From the NCBI GenBank assembly GCA_019009955.1, contig JADPXZ010000007.1, positions 2,173,501 to 2,237,500 of the forward strand: a stretch of 64,000 bases of DNA. The letters run 5' to 3'. Under the pieces are notes generated by a model, which saw only the letters and a list, made by a program, of their open reading frames with translations, searched no databases and was not told the origin of the DNA. The stretch is from Riptortus pedestris. Taxonomy: Eukaryota > Arthropoda > Insecta > Hemiptera > Alydidae. Positions 1 through 12,419 of this stretch are shown here, in pieces. Numbering within the stretch: position 1 is the stretch's first letter; every line of letters starts with the position of its first letter. Made by a program: the position numbers and the translations under genes.

Positions 1-114
1 CGTTCTGACGGCAGCCTCCGTGAGTCGGGTTTCTTCCTGGACTTCATCGGAGAGGAAACTAATACTAAGATCGACCGAAGTTGGTTTGACAACATATTCT
101 TGTATACCGAGAAC
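1..114 (-). CDS. fus: ESRP/fusilli second coding exon (runs off window)
   Basis: The minus-strand acceptor TATATTTCAG is followed by 38 codons starting VLGIQEYVVKP and ending at the window edge. It is phase 0 with the preceding exon. The plus strand is also open here (1-144), but the spliced minus-strand reading matches a known family across two exons. Confidence 0.8.
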
Positions 115-2974
115 CTGAAATATAACATTAAAAAACACTGTTAGTATTAAAGATAGAGAAAAAGTGCATATAACAACAATTGTAGAGCATCAATAGTTCA
201 ACAAGATTGGTTCTATAACATTTTACTCTCAGACTCATAATAACGGAGATATTTGGAATTTTAGGAAAAATAAATAGATTAGGTCTGAGATGCTAAACAC
301 TTTTTAAAAGAAAAACGCTAATATCTCGGTTAATATTTACTCTAGAGAAAAAGTGCATATAACAACAATTGTAGAGCATCAATAGTTCAACAAAATTGGT
401 TCTATAACATTTTACTCTCAGACTCATAATAACGGAGATATTTTGTTATGAATAGCTAAAATAAAATAATTCGGAGATACTAACCTTGTGCAACATTTTA
501 TTAAATGAAAACGCTAATATCTCGGTTACTATTTACTCTAGAGAAAAAGTGCATATAACAACAATTGTAGAGCATCAATAGTTCAACAAAATTGGTTCTA
601 TAACATTTTACTCTCAGACTCATAATAACGGAGATATTTGGAATTTTTGCTCCTCGTACAAAGTTTACAATCGAACAAACATTATACCAACTGTTAGAGC
701 TTAATTGTCACGCTCCGTTGGGCCTGTGAGGTCTATAATCATGATTTAGGTTTAAAATCCTTGGAAAATATGGCGGCTAATGACAGACGAGTGAACGGCC
801 TTGGATAAAAAGAAGACGGGAAATGAAATACGTCCAGCACGCAGGGGCTGCGTGGACTAAGCAGATTTCCCACACGCAAAACCTATTTATTTTAGCTATT
901 CACTACTATAATTCCAAATATCTCCGTTATTAAGAGTCTGAGAGTAAAATGTTATAGAACCAATCTTGTTGAACTATTGATGCTCTACAATTGTTGTTAT
1001 ATGCACTTTTTCTCTAGAGTAAATATTAACCGAGATATTAGCGTTTTTCCTTGTAAAGTAGTTTAAAGTGTTATTTTAGCTATTCATAACAAGAATTCCA
1101 AATATCTCCGTTATTATGAGCCTGAGAGTAAAATGTTATAGAACCAATCTTGTTGAAAAAGTAATGTTCTACAAATGTTGTTCTATACACTTTTTCTCTA
1201 TCGTAAATATTAACCGAGATATTATTATTTGTCGGAAATAATTACCGTCTTATTCCCTTAACAACTTCACTATGAGAAGCATTGGTATATATTTTGTTAA
1301 CTTCCAAATATCTCCGTTATTATGAGCCTGAGAGTAAAATGTTATAGAACCAATCTTGTTGAGCTATTGATGCTCTACAATTGTTGTTATATGCTCACTT
1401 TTTCGGTAAAAAAAAAAAATATTAATTTTCACAAGGCCAAAAGTTATACCATACCTTCCGAGACTCAGCTATTGTTATATTACATATCGAGGACGTGGGA
1501 ATGGGAATATGAACCATTGTTCGCAATAAACAGAATAATTCATAGGGATATTACAATATTTTATTATTTATACACGATAAAAAGCCAATTTGGTTCTCAA
1601 TTAATTTTGTGGCTATGGGAAAAAAAATGTTGAGACTTTGAGACATGCAATCTCGAGATAAAACACTAAAATTACGGTTATGCAAAACAGGAAAAATTTA
1701 CCGATAACTCGCTTGGTGTTAGACCTACGACGAAAGTGCATATAACAACAATTGTAGAGCATCAATAGTTCAACAAGATTGGTTCTATAACATTTTACTC
1801 TCAGGCTCATAATAACGGAGATATTTGGAATGTTAGCTAAAATAAATAGATTAGGTCTGAGATACTAACCTTCTGCAAGACTTTATTAAATAAAAACGCT
1901 AATATCTCGGTTAATATTTACTCTAGAGAAAAAGTGCATATAACAACAATTGTAGAGCATCAATAGTTCAACAAGATTGGTTCTATAACATTTTACTCTC
2001 AGACTCATAATAACGGAGATATTTGAAACTTTAGCTGAAATAAATAGATTAGGTCTGAGATAGTAACCTTGTGCAACACTTTATTAAAGAAAAACGCTAA
2101 TATCTCGGTTAATATTTACTCTAGAGAAAAAGTGCATATAACAACAATTGTAGAGCATCAATAGTTCAACAAGATTGGTTCTATAACATTTTACTCTCAG
2201 GCTCATAATAACGGAGATATTTGGAAGTTAACAAAATATATACCAACGCTTCTCATAGTGAAGTCGTTAAGGGAATAAGACGGTAATTATTTCCGACAAA
2301 TAACAATATCTCGGTTAATATTTACTCTAGAGAAAAAGTGCATATAACAACAATTGTAGAGCATCAATAGTTCAACAAGATTGGTTCTATAACATTTTAT
2401 ACCAACGCTTCTCATAGTGAAGTCGTTAAGGGAATAAGACGGTAATTATTTCCGACAAATAACAATATCTCGGTTAATATTTACTCTAGAGAAAAGGTGT
2501 ATAGAACAACATTTGTAGAACATTACTTTTTCTACAAGATTGGTTCTATAACATTTTACTCTCAGGCTCATAATAACGGAGATATTTGGAAGTTAACAAA
2601 ATATATACCAACGCTTCTCATAGTGAAGTCGTTAAGGGAATAAGACGGTAATTATTTCCGACAAATAACAATATCTCGGTTAATATTCACGATAGAGAAA
2701 AAGTGTATAGAACAACATTTGTAGAACATTACTTTTTCTACAAGATTGGTTCTATAACATTTTACTCTCAGGCTCATAATAACGGAGATATAAAGAATTT
2801 TAGTTTCGTACCTCTACTAAATAACAACAAAATATATAACGTTACCTGGTTCCTGTGTAGATCTATTAGTGCGTATCCTAGAAGGACGATGTCCGTCTCG
2901 TCCGACCCCAGTCCGGCCCCTTGGAGCCCAGAAGTCGCGACGAGAAAACAGCAAGCGGTCATCTTCTGTCATAT
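1..2974 (-). CDS. fus: ESRP/fusilli splicing regulator, 5' coding exons (partial)
   Basis: Two minus-strand exons join in phase 0 and read 77 residues of the N-terminus of an epithelial splicing regulatory protein (ESRP1/2; fusilli in Drosophila). These are nuclear RRM proteins that control alternative splicing. The match is to the family's N-terminal RNase H/DnaQ-like region, remembered as an MTA start followed by a GxxLGSDE block, a hydrophobic strand, a V(K/R)P block and an 'EET' motif. Here I see MTACC, GLGSDETDIVLL, ALIDL, YVVKP and VQEETRLTEA in the same order. The RRMs would lie beyond the left edge. The start at 2962-2960 is chosen because an in-frame TGA lies just upstream inside the same exon, after a strong polypyrimidine acceptor. 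The intron (115-2845) is packed with family A repeats. The family match is from memory, not a search. Confidence 0.83.
140..645 (+). repeat. Family A tandem repeat (forward)
   Basis: About three units of the 126-bp core, which starts ATATCTCGGTTAATAT and ends TAATAACGGAGATATTT, separated by ~50-bp spacers (GCTAAAATAAATAGATTAGG type). It sits in the ESRP intron. Confidence 0.9.
905..1405 (-). repeat. Family A tandem repeat (reverse), including a family C unit
   Basis: Three units in reverse orientation. The middle one (about 1090-1220) is the variant with ACATTTGTAGAACATTAC on the other strand (family C). Confidence 0.88.
1730..2792 (+). repeat. Family A and C tandem repeats (forward)
   Basis: Six units. 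The last two (about 2480-2792) are family C, with TGTATAGAACAACATTTGTA in place of TGCATATAACAACAATTGTA. The spacer near 2230-2310 is duplicated several times. Confidence 0.88.
2846..2974 (-). CDS. fus: ESRP/fusilli first coding exon
   Basis: On the minus strand a T-rich tract ending in CAG (acceptor at 2976-2975) precedes the exon. Twelve bases of 5' UTR follow, then ATG at 2962-2960 with AAG before it. The 39 codons run to CAG at 2848-2846, followed by GTAACG as donor. Of the three frames only this one both stays open and joins the next exon without a stop. An alternative acceptor (GACAG, 2966) would remove the UTR part only. Confidence 0.8.
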
Positions 2975-3059
2975 CTGAAAAAAAAAGAAATGCCATGTTT
3001 GATAAAAATCAACAAAAAAAAAACAGGAAAGAGTGGGGGTAATGCAGAAGGAAGCGGAA

Positions 3060-3195
3060 CTTAAAATGCGAATATCTCGGTTAATATTCGTTCTAGAGAA
3101 AAAATGTATATAACAATATTTATAGTAAATTTAATTTGCAATAAGATTGGTTATGTACAATTTTTCGATCCGACGCATAATAACGGAGATATTTG
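3060..3195 (+). repeat. Family B unit
   Basis: One copy of the B core: ATATCTCGGTTAATATTC at the left, GCAATAAGATTGGTTATGTA in the middle, TAATAACGGAGATATTT at the right. Confidence 0.88.
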
Positions 3196-3299
3196 CGAAT
3201 GTATGAAATTCTCTACAGGTAAGATTTCAGCCATTAACGAACTTGATCTTTAGTTTTACATAGAACGTTTAAATATAGAGTTTGGTAATGATAAGATAA

Positions 3300-4480
3300 G
3301 AATTAGAGAGAGAGGGAGGGAGACAGAGAGAAGAGAGTGTGGGGGAGGAAGAGTGTGGGGGTAGAGAGAGGGGGAAGAGAGTGGGGGAGAGATAGTGAGA
3401 GTGGGAGGAGGGAGACTGAGAGAGGGGTAGGATAGAGTGAGGGGGAGAGAGAGAGGGGGAGAGGGAAGGATGGGAGAGATAGACAAGGAGAGAGAGGGGG
3501 TAGAGAGAGAGGGAAGAGAGTGAGAGACAGAGGGAAGGAGGGGAAGGGAGTGAGAGAGAAGGGAGGGGAGAAGAAGAGTGTGTGAGAGAGATAGTGAGAG
3601 TGGGAGGAGGGAGACTGAGAGAGGGGTAGGATAGAGTGAGGGGGAGAGGGAGGGATGGGAGTGATAGAGAGGGAGAGAGAGGGGGTAGAGAGAGAGGGAG
3701 AGACAGAGGGAAGGAGGGGAAGGGAGTGAGAGATAAGTGCGGCCATAAGAAGAGAGTGTGAGAGAGATAGTGAGAGTGGGAGGAGGTAGACTGAGAGAGG
3801 GCTAGGATAGAGTCAGGGGGAGAGGGAAGGATGGGAGTGATAGAGAGGGAGAGAGCGGGGGTAGAGAGAGAGAAGGAGAGACAGAGGGAAGGAGGGGAAG
3901 GGAGTGAGAGAGAAGGGAGGGAAGAAGGGATATAGAGTGAGAGAGATAGTGAGAGTGGGAGGAGGGAGACTGAGAGAGGGCTAGGATAGAGTGAGGGGGA
4001 GAAAGAGAGGGGGAGAGATGGGGTAGAGAGAGAGAGAGAAGAGAGTGAGAGACAGAGGGAAGGAGTGGAAGAGAGTGAGAGAGATAGTGAGAGTGGGAGG
4101 AGGGTGGATGAGAGAGGGGTAGGATAGAGTGAGGGGAGAGGGAGGGATGGGAGTGATAGAGAGGGAGAGAGCGGGGGTAGAGAGGGAGGGAGAGACAGAG
4201 GGAAGGAGGGGAAGGGAGTGAGAGAAGGGAGGGGAGAAGAGGAGTGTGTGAGAGATAGTGAGAGTGGGAGGCGGGAGAGTGAGAGAGGGCTAGGATAGAG
4301 GGCGGGGGAGAGAGAGGGTGAGAGAGCGGGATGGGAGTGATAGAGAGGGAGAGAGAGGGGGTAGAGAGGGTGATGAAGAGACAGAGGGAAGGAGTGGGAA
4401 GGAGTGCGGAGAAGGGAGGGAGAAGAGGAGTGTGGTGAGAGATATTGATAGTGGGAGGAGGAGGAGAGTGAGAGTGAGGG
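3300..4480. repeat. GA-rich minisatellite
   Basis: Purine-only plus strand. A box 'TAGTGAGAGTGGGAGGAGGG' recurs near 3393, 3592, 3764, 3946, 4088 and 4256, so the unit is about 140-200 bp and imperfect. Confidence 0.85.
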
Positions 4481-4489
4481 CTAGGATTG

Positions 4490-5768
4490 TTCTATAACAT
4501 TTTTACTCTCATGCTCATAATAACGGAATATTTGGAAATAACAAAATAATATACCCAACCGATCTCATACTGAAGTCCGTTAATGAATAAGACGGTAATT
4601 ATTTCCGACAAATTAACAAAATCTCTCGTTAATATTTACTCTAGAGAAAAATGCAATAACAACATAGTAGAGCATCAATAGTTCAACAATCTTGGTTCTA
4701 AACATTTTACTCTCAGGCTCATAAAAACGGAAGAATTTGGTAAGTTAACAAAATATATACCACGCTCTCATAGTGAAGTCGTTAAGGGAAATAAGACGGT
4801 AATTAAATTCCGACAAATAACAAATATCTCGGTTAATATATTACTCTAAAGAAAAAAAGGTGTTCATATAACAACAATTGTAGAGCATCAATAGTTCAAC
4901 AAATGGTTCTATAACATTTTACTCTCGGGCTCATAAGTAACGGGAGTATTGGTAGTTAAAACCCAAAATTATACCAAAACGCTTCTCATACAGAAGTCGT
5001 TAAGGGAATAAGACGGTAAATATTTCCGACAAATAACAATATCTCGAGTTAATATTTACTCTAGAGAAAAAGTGCATATAACAACAATTGTAAGCATCAA
5101 TAGTTCAACAAGATTGGTTCTATAAATTTTACTCTCAGGCTCATTAATAACGGAGATATTTGGAAGATTTAACCAAAATATTATTACACAACGCCTTCTC
5201 ATAGTGAAGTCGTTTAAGGGAATAAGGAACGGTAATTATTTTCCGACAAATAACAATATCTCGGTTAATATTTACTCTAGAGAAAAAGTGCATATAACAA
5301 ATAATTGTTAGAGCATCAATATTTTCAACATGATTGGTCTATAAACATTTTACTCTCAGGCTCATAATAACGGAGATATTTGGATGTTTACAAAAATATT
5401 ACCAACGCTTTCATAGTGAAGTCGTTAAAGGTAATAGACGGTTAATTATTTCCGGCGAATAAAATATCTCGGTTAATATTTACTCTAGAGGAAAAAAGTG
5501 CATATAAACAATTGTATGAGCATCAATAGTTCAACAAGATTGGTTCTATAACATTTTACTCTCAGGCTCATAATAACGGAGATATTTGGAAGTTAACAAA
5601 ATATATACCAACGCTTCTCATAGTGAAGTCGTTAAGGGAATAAGACGGTAATTATTTCCGACAAATAACAATATCTCGGTTAATATTTACTCTAGAGAAA
5701 AAGTGCATATAACAACAATTGTAGAGCATCAATAGTTCAACAAGATTGGTTCTATAACATTTTACTGT
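4490..5768 (+). repeat. Family A tandem repeat (forward), insertion-rich
   Basis: About seven units. The first five carry scattered one-base insertions and deletions, while the last two (from about 5500) are clean, so the boundary between poor and good sequence falls inside one array. Confidence 0.85.
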
Positions 5769-5774
5769 TCTTCT

Positions 5775-5895
5775 GTCCTTTGCTAGAGTGAGGGAGTGAG
5801 AGAGAGAGGTGAGCGCTGATCCGAGGAGCAGCAGGTGGGTACCCGTTACCTGTCGGGGGTCGCTGAACTCCAAGGCTCCCCGCTACTTTATCACT
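5775..5895. other. Unique island
   Basis: GC-balanced, non-repeat sequence between family A and a GA/CT repeat. On the minus strand a donor-like CCGACAG|GTAACG lies near 5851; on the plus strand AGCAGCAG|GTGGGT lies near 5836. It could be an untranslated exon, but there is no protein match I recognise. Confidence 0.35.
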
Positions 5896-5899
5896 ACCA

Positions 5900-6007
5900 T
5901 TCAACCCTCTCTCTCTCTCCCTCACTTTATCGCTCTGTCTCCCTCACATCCCTCTTTATCACTCACATCCCTCTCCCTCTCCCTCTCTCTCTGGAGAGAG
6001 AGAGAGA

Positions 6008-6053
<46 letters not shown>

Positions 6054-6720
6054 GAGGGAGGGAGGAAGAGAGAGAGGGAGGGAGAGAGGGAGAGAGAGAG
6101 GGGGAGAGATGTGAGGGTGACAGAGCGATAAAGTGAGGGAGAGAGAGAGGGAGAGATGTGAGGGTGACAGAGCGATAAAGTGAGGGATGGGAGGGAGTGA
6201 GAGAGAGGGAGGGATGTGAGGGAGAGAGAGCGATAAAGTGAGGGATGGGAGGGAGTGAGAGAGAGGGAGGGACGTGAGGAGAGAGAGCGATACAGTGAGG
6301 GATGGGGGAACGTGAGAATGGGAGGGATGGGGGGGTGAGTGAGTGAGTGAGGAGAGGAGTGAGAGAGACGATACAGGTGAGTGATGGGAGAGAGTGAGAG
6401 AGATGGGAGAAGATGAGAGGAGAGAGAGCGAAGAGTGAGAGAGATGGAGTGAGTGAGGAGAGAGAGAGGAGAGCGAGGAGAGGAAGAGACGAGGGGACGA
6501 AGAGAGATGAGAGAAGAGAGAGAGAGAGAGAGAGACCAGAGAGAGAGAGAGAGTTGATATGAGAGAGGGAGTGAGAGAGAAGAGAGAGAGAGAGAGAGAA
6601 GAGAGAGAGAGATGAGAGAAGTGTTGAGAAGTGAGAGAGAGAGAGAGAGGAGATGAGATAGAGGAAGGGTGAGGAGGTGAGAGAGAGATCGAGAGAGTGA
6701 GAGAGAGAGAGATCGACGAT
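5900..6720. repeat. CT/GA repeat with inverted repeat
   Basis: A CT-rich left arm (5908-5953) is complementary to 6104-6149 through the shared box TCACTTTATCGCTCTGTC. To the right, GA-rich units carrying GAGCGATAAAGTGAGGGA recur to about 6300, then simple GA. Confidence 0.8.
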
Positions 6721-7020
6721 CGAGCTCGCTCTAGTGTGGCTGTCCGGGGCTCTGTTGTTATCTCTCGCTCTCGCTCTCTCGTCTCTCTCTCCTCGATGAG
6801 AGAGAGACCACCCCAAGGCCTCTTAATCACAGCGTGTTTACGTAAAGAGAGAGAGATAGAGAACCTCGGCTAACCTTGTACCAAGTTAGCCACGCCGAAA
6901 TCTTTTTCCTTCTTAGCTCACCATCAATAAGAAATGAACTAGCCACTGGCTGGAAAAATTCATCAACAAATAACCACCGATCCTATCACCCAGATAACCA
7001 AGAGAAACAGCAATAACTCT
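6720..7020. other. Mostly unique segment
   Basis: GA/CT remnants, then non-repeat sequence from about 6850. On the minus strand, 7008-6908 is open and ends in a donor-like GATG|GTGAGC, but no acceptor is clear and I recognise no family. I make no gene call. Confidence 0.3.
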
Positions 7021-8210
7021 CTTAATATTCCATATACGACAAAATTGCATATAATAACAATTGTAGAGCATCAATAGTTCAACAAGATTGGTTCTATAAC
7101 ATTCTACTCTCAGGCTCATAATAACGGAGATATTTGGAATTTTTGTTATAGAATAGCTTAGGTCTGAGAAAATATAATTGTGCAACACTTTATTAAAGAA
7201 AAACGCAAATATCTCGGTTAATCTTTACTCTAGAGAAAAAGTGCATTATAAACAACAATTGTAGAGCATCAATTGTTCAACAAAAGATTGGTTCTAGAAC
7301 TTTTTACTCTCAGCTCGTCATAACGGAGATATTTGGGGCTTTTGTTATGACACGCAACGGTCATACTCACCTCACTAGAGTCCCCCCAAACAACCCCCCC
7401 CCTTCCTGGCTAAACACGACTTAACAAAAACCTACACTCGCAAAATTGAGTGCTAAAATCCCCCCCAATATTAGACGCTTACCTATAGTACTGACATAGC
7501 TACTATAACATTAGTTACATAGGCTACTAGAGTTGTAGTCCTTGGTGGCAATATTAGTCCTTCTCTTCTAGTAATCCATTCCATCAACAACTACTAGATC
7601 TACTACTACTAGCCAGAAACACCAAACTACTTCCAACACTCTCAGTACTACAAAATAGGGCCCACAAACGACCAACACAACACACCACCCAACCTCTCTC
7701 CACCACCACTCACACCTCCACCACTCCCGCCCCCCACCACCCCCCACATTGTACTATGACCCTCATACAATAGTCCTAAAGTTGTTACCTTGTGTACCAC
7801 CATAAATAAAACTACTTTTTAAAAAAGAATACGAAACACTCAATATCTACGGTTAATATTTACGATAGAGAAAAATTGCATATAACAACAATTGTAGAGC
7901 ATCAATAGTTCCTACAAGATTGGTTCTATAACATTTTACCTCTCAGACTACATAATAACCCCTTAGGAGATAATTACTGGAATTGTTGCCCATTGCGAAT
8001 GGGCTAAATAACATTAGTTCTGAGATGCTAACAATATTAAACCACACCACGTTAATATCTCGGTTAATATTTACTCTAGAGAAAAAATGTACCATATAAC
8101 CCCAACAATTGTAGAAAAAGCATCAATAGTTCAAAACAAGATTTTGGTTCTATTAATCATTTTAAACTTACTCAGGCTCATAATAACGGAGATATTTGGA
8201 ATGTTGTCGT
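7020..8210 (+). repeat. Family A units with a noisy C-rich interruption
   Basis: Units at about 7020-7135, 7205-7335, 7850-7985 and 8060-8205. Between 7345 and 7840 lies C-rich sequence with no recognisable content. Insertions are dense from 7240. Confidence 0.75.
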
Positions 8211-8379
8211 GTAGCTATTTAGAGCCGCAATAGTTTTAATTGCCTTCGGGAAAGTTGGTAACTGGCATAATGTTTTGTGACGTGTTAAGATTAAGAAATT
8301 GGCGGGTGTTGGAGTGGGAAGGCGGGAAATATCAGCTGATTACTCTTAGCGCATTTCCCTTATATGTATATCTATATAT

Positions 8380-9833
8380 ATCTATATATATATAAAATTG
8401 TAACCTCTGTCTGTACATTGATTTTTTTCGTGAAATTTCACGATAACTTTTTCGTTTCACATGTCATAGACACCATAACTGCATTTTGTTTCTTTCGTGT
8501 ATGTTTGTTTGTTTGTTTGGTTACCTTTTTTACGCATAAACGGCTGCCTGAACCGAATTTTATGAAACTTGGTATGTATATTACAACTAACCCAACTTAG
8601 ACATTAAGGCTATATTAAAAATTCTCGGAGATGAACAGGAGTGGGGGTTTATAAGGGAGGCACTGAAATTAAAAATAAGCGATATTTCGTTTCCCCTATT
8701 GGGTTTTTCTCGGCAAATTATGAACATAACAAAAGTTGTTTATTTTGTTATTTAGAGTAACTTTGGTTATATAACATTTTTTTTCGTTATACCGAATATT
8801 TATAAACGAGATATACGCTAAAACCTTATAGCGGACAGTGAACAGTTTAAAATTTGACTCAAAAAGGACTCAACCAAACCTAAATAAAACTCGGTATGTG
8901 GTATTAGCACTAACAACTTCTTTATAATAATCCATACCAACAATTTCTGAGGGGACGGGCAGGAGTGGGGGTTGTAGGAGAGGCCTGAATATTTAAAAAA
9001 TAGGGCTGTATATTCGTTTTCAATAGGCGTTTTCTTCAAATATGCACATGGCCAAACAGTAGTTGTATTTTTCTATTTAAAGTAACACTTTTGTTATATT
9101 CACTTTATGTCGTATAGAAAAGTAAAAACGTGATATACACTAAAATCTTAAAGCGGGAGCCAACCAATTTTGTTGGGCACTAAACGATTTGAACCGAAAT
9201 CTTAGCAAATACTCGGTATGTCAATTAGCATTAATTCCTTCCACGAATTATAAAGCTATATTAAAAATTTTTAGGTCCAAACGGGAAGTGGGGATTATAA
9301 AAAGAGGCATGAAAAAGCGAGAAGTCTAATGCTCGGGAGCGGAAGATGGACGGGGAGCCTTATACAGTTAATTGAGTTTACATTATTTCCCGTCTGGCAT
9401 TGCTGGAAGTGGATGTTCCAGTGAGATTCACTAATACAAATATAATCTTACGTGCAAAACTTTGGGCCTAAACTATTTGAGCGCGGGTTGGCTTTTGAAT
9501 AAGAAAATATATGATATTTAATTGTAATAAATGCTACCCATGATTATTGAGTTTTGAGTTATTTGTAAAAAAAACGGTGAGTCATTAAAGTTGTAGTAGA
9601 AGGATTAATTAGGAACAGATTTTCATTTAATCCTTCCAAAACTAATAAATTTTCTATTCTATTAAACACCAAAACTTACTCTTCAGGGTTAGGCTATTTT
9701 CGGAAAATTATTTGCTTCGTGGGTGGAGGGAAGTTGTAATTGTACACATTGAAAAAAGTCTTACATATCAAAATACCATCATTAGTAGCAGTCAACAATA
9801 ATTTCCCGGGCATCGCCGGGTATCTTGAGCTAG

Positions 9834-9840
<7 letters not shown>
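8380..9840 (+). mobile_element. T element, three internal units
   Basis: It begins ATAAAATTGTAACCTCTGTC and ends in CCCGGGCATCGCCGGG then TATCTTGAGCTAGT beside a (TA)n run. The 'CAGGAGTGGGGGTT' type box appears near 8638, 8950 and (degenerate) 9283, so about three tandem internal units. No coding potential. Confidence 0.65.

Positions 9841-9901
<61 letters not shown>
9835..9901. repeat. (TA)n microsatellite
   Basis: About 33 TA units directly at the CTAGT end of a T element. Similar runs occur at 15343-15402, 29380-29428, 29811-29875, 30505-30548, 31474-31522, 31922-31968, 37248-37308, 40460-40501 and 54849-54898. Confidence 0.95.
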
Positions 9902-9904
<3 letters not shown>

Positions 9905-10054
9905 ATAAACTGAATGTTTTCTTATTCGTTTATATTTGCGCTCTCTAGCGAATTTATTCATTAGACGAAATATATAAATTGTTGTTTCCCACCAAAAGTA
10001 TGGCTTCACATTTCCCGCGTAACCTAGCGGTTTACAACATGATTCTCTTCAAAT

Positions 10055-11345
10055 AATCCCAAATATCTCCGTTATTATGAGCCTGAGAGTAAAATGTTAT
10101 AGAACCAATCTTGTTGGAACTATTGATGCTCTACAATTGTTGTTAAATGCCTTTTTTCTTTGAGCGTAAATATTAACCAAGATATTAGCGTTTTTCTTTA
10201 AAAAAGTGTTCGCACAAGGTTACTATAAGGGGTACTCAGGCATTAAGCTATTTGTGTCAAAAAAAATTTCAAATATCTCCGTTATTATGAGCCTGAGAGT
10301 AAAATGTTATAGAACCAATCTTGTTGAACTATTGATGCTCTACAATTGTTGTTATATGCACTTTTTCTCTAGAGTAAATATTAACCGAGATATTAGCGTT
10401 TTTCTTTAATAAAGCATTGCACAAGGTTAGTATCTCAGCCCTAAGGTATTTGTGTCAAAAATTCCAAATATCTCCGTTATTATGAGCCTGAGAGTAAAAT
10501 GTTATAGAACCAATCTTGTTGAACTATTGATGCTCTACAATTGTTGTTATATGCACTTTTTCTCTAGAGTAAATATTAACCGAGATATTAGCGTTTTTCT
10601 TTAAAAAAGTGTTGCACAAGGTTACTATCTCAGGCTTAAGCTATTTGTGTCAAAAATTCCAAATATCTCCGTTATTATGAGCCTGAGAGTAAAATGTTAT
10701 AGAACCAATCTTGTTGAACTATTGATGCTCTACAATTGTTGTTATATGCACTTTTTCTCTAGAGTAAATATTAACAGAGATATTAGCGTTTTTCTTTAAA
10801 AAAGTGTTGCACAAGGTTACTATCTCAGGCTTAAGCTATTTGTGTCAAAAATTCCAAATATCTCCGTTATTATGAGCCTGAGAGTAAAATGTTATAGAAC
10901 CAATCTTGTTGACCTATTTATGCTCTACAATTGTTGTTATATGCACTTTTTCTCTAGAGTAAATATTAACCGAGATATTAGCGTTTTTCTTTAATAAAGT
11001 GTTGCACAAGGTTCGCATCTCAGACCTATATTATTTTAGCTATTTATAACAAAAATTCCAAATATCTCCGTTATTATGAGCCTGAGAGTAAAATGTTATA
11101 GAACCAATCTTGTTGAACTATTGATGCTCTACAATTGTTGTTATATGCACTTTTTCTCTAGAGTAAATATTAACCGAGATATTAGCAATTTTCCTAAAAA
11201 GTAGTTTAAAGTGTTATTTTAGCTATTTATAACAAAATGATCAAATATCTCCGTTATTATGAGCCTGAGAGTAAAATGTTATAGAACCAATCTTGTTGAA
11301 CTATTGATGCTCTACAATTGTTGTTATATGCACTTTTATCGCAAC
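10055..11345 (-). repeat. Family A tandem repeat (reverse)
   Basis: Seven units, mostly very similar, with spacers of the TTGTGTCAAAAATTCC type. The last unit breaks into unrelated sequence at 11338. Confidence 0.9.
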
Positions 11346-11640
11346 TCGATTATTAAGCGGGTTATAGTCATTTCTGCTCAGAAATATTCTCTGATCTAGA
11401 TAAAAAAAAAAAATCCCGCACTAATACGCAGGGATATTTATAATGTCTAGAGAGAGAGAGAGAGAGGTATACAAGTCAACGACCCACCGAAACTAAACCA
11501 GTTTTTGAATACCACTTTCTAAAAGCTGCGTCTGTGAATGTTTAGAATAATATGCAGTAGCTAAGCCCCCTTCGGAAATACCCAGGCCAAAATGTCTGCT
11601 AACAACAATGGCTTCATTAAAACTAATACATATTCTCTAT
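11345..11640. other. Unique spacer between inverted A arrays
   Basis: Non-repeat sequence apart from a short (GA) run near 11450. No open frame of note and no recognisable gene. Confidence 0.5.
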
Positions 11641-11644
11641 TTAT

Positions 11645-12275
11645 AGGTCATTATCTCGGTTAATATTAGCGATAGAGAAAAAGTGCATATAACAACAATT
11701 GTAGAGCATCAATAGTTCAACAAGATTGGTTCTATAACATTTTACTCTCAGGCTCATAATAACGGAGATATTTGGAATTTTTGTTAAGAATAGCTAAAAT
11801 ATTAAGCTTGTGCAACACTTTATTAAAGAAAAACGCTAATATCTCGGTTAATATTTACTCTAGAGAAAAAGTGCATATAACAACAATTGTAGAGCATCAA
11901 TAGTTCAACAAGATTGGTTCTATAACATTTTACTCTCAGGCTCATAATAACGGAGATATTTGGAATTTTTGTTACGAATAGCTTAGGTCTGAGATACTAA
12001 CCTTGTGGAACACATTATTAAAGAAAAACGCTAATATCTCGGTTAATATTTACGATAGAGAAAAAGTGCATATAACAACAATTGTAGAGCATCAATAGTT
12101 CAACAAGATTGGTTCTATAACATTTTACTCTCAGGCTCATAATAACGGAGATATTTGGACCAATAGCTTAGGACTGAGATACCAGCCTTGTGCAACACTT
12201 TATTAAAGAAAAACGCTAATATCTCGGTTAATATTTACTCTAGAGAAAAAGTGCATATACAACAATTGTAGAGAA
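11645..12275 (+). repeat. Family A tandem repeat (forward)
   Basis: Four units, opposite in direction to the array at 10055-11345, so the two form a large head-to-head inverted pair around a ~300-bp centre. Confidence 0.9.
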
Positions 12276-12419
12276 ACAACTCAGGGTTAAAATGTATTCG
12301 TTAGAGTCATCGCACATCAATAGTGAGAGAGAGATTTCTACCTTCGAGGTCGGCTTGAATATTAAACCCATGAGAAAATATTAAGATACACGTGGAACGT
12401 TAACTCATAACAAAGTAAA

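Noticed and set aside
1..144. Plus-strand open frame of 47 codons at the left edge
   Set aside because: It is the complement of the ESRP exon. The minus strand has a good acceptor, matches a known family and joins the next exon in phase.
6908..7008. Possible minus-strand exon reading GYLGDRIGGYLLMNF
   Set aside because: It has a donor-like end but no clear acceptor and no family I can recognise; kept only as a note on the unique segment.
10206..10409. Recurrent open frame beginning MSLRVKCYRTNLVELL in family A units
   Set aside because: Open only on the reverse strand of family A. The homologous frame in family B has stops, so conservation is at DNA level and not protein level.
12270..12410. 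Possible minus-strand exon ending GACCTCGAAG|GTAGAAAT
   Set aside because: The donor-like site is isolated, no acceptor in phase was found, and the peptide is too short to assign.
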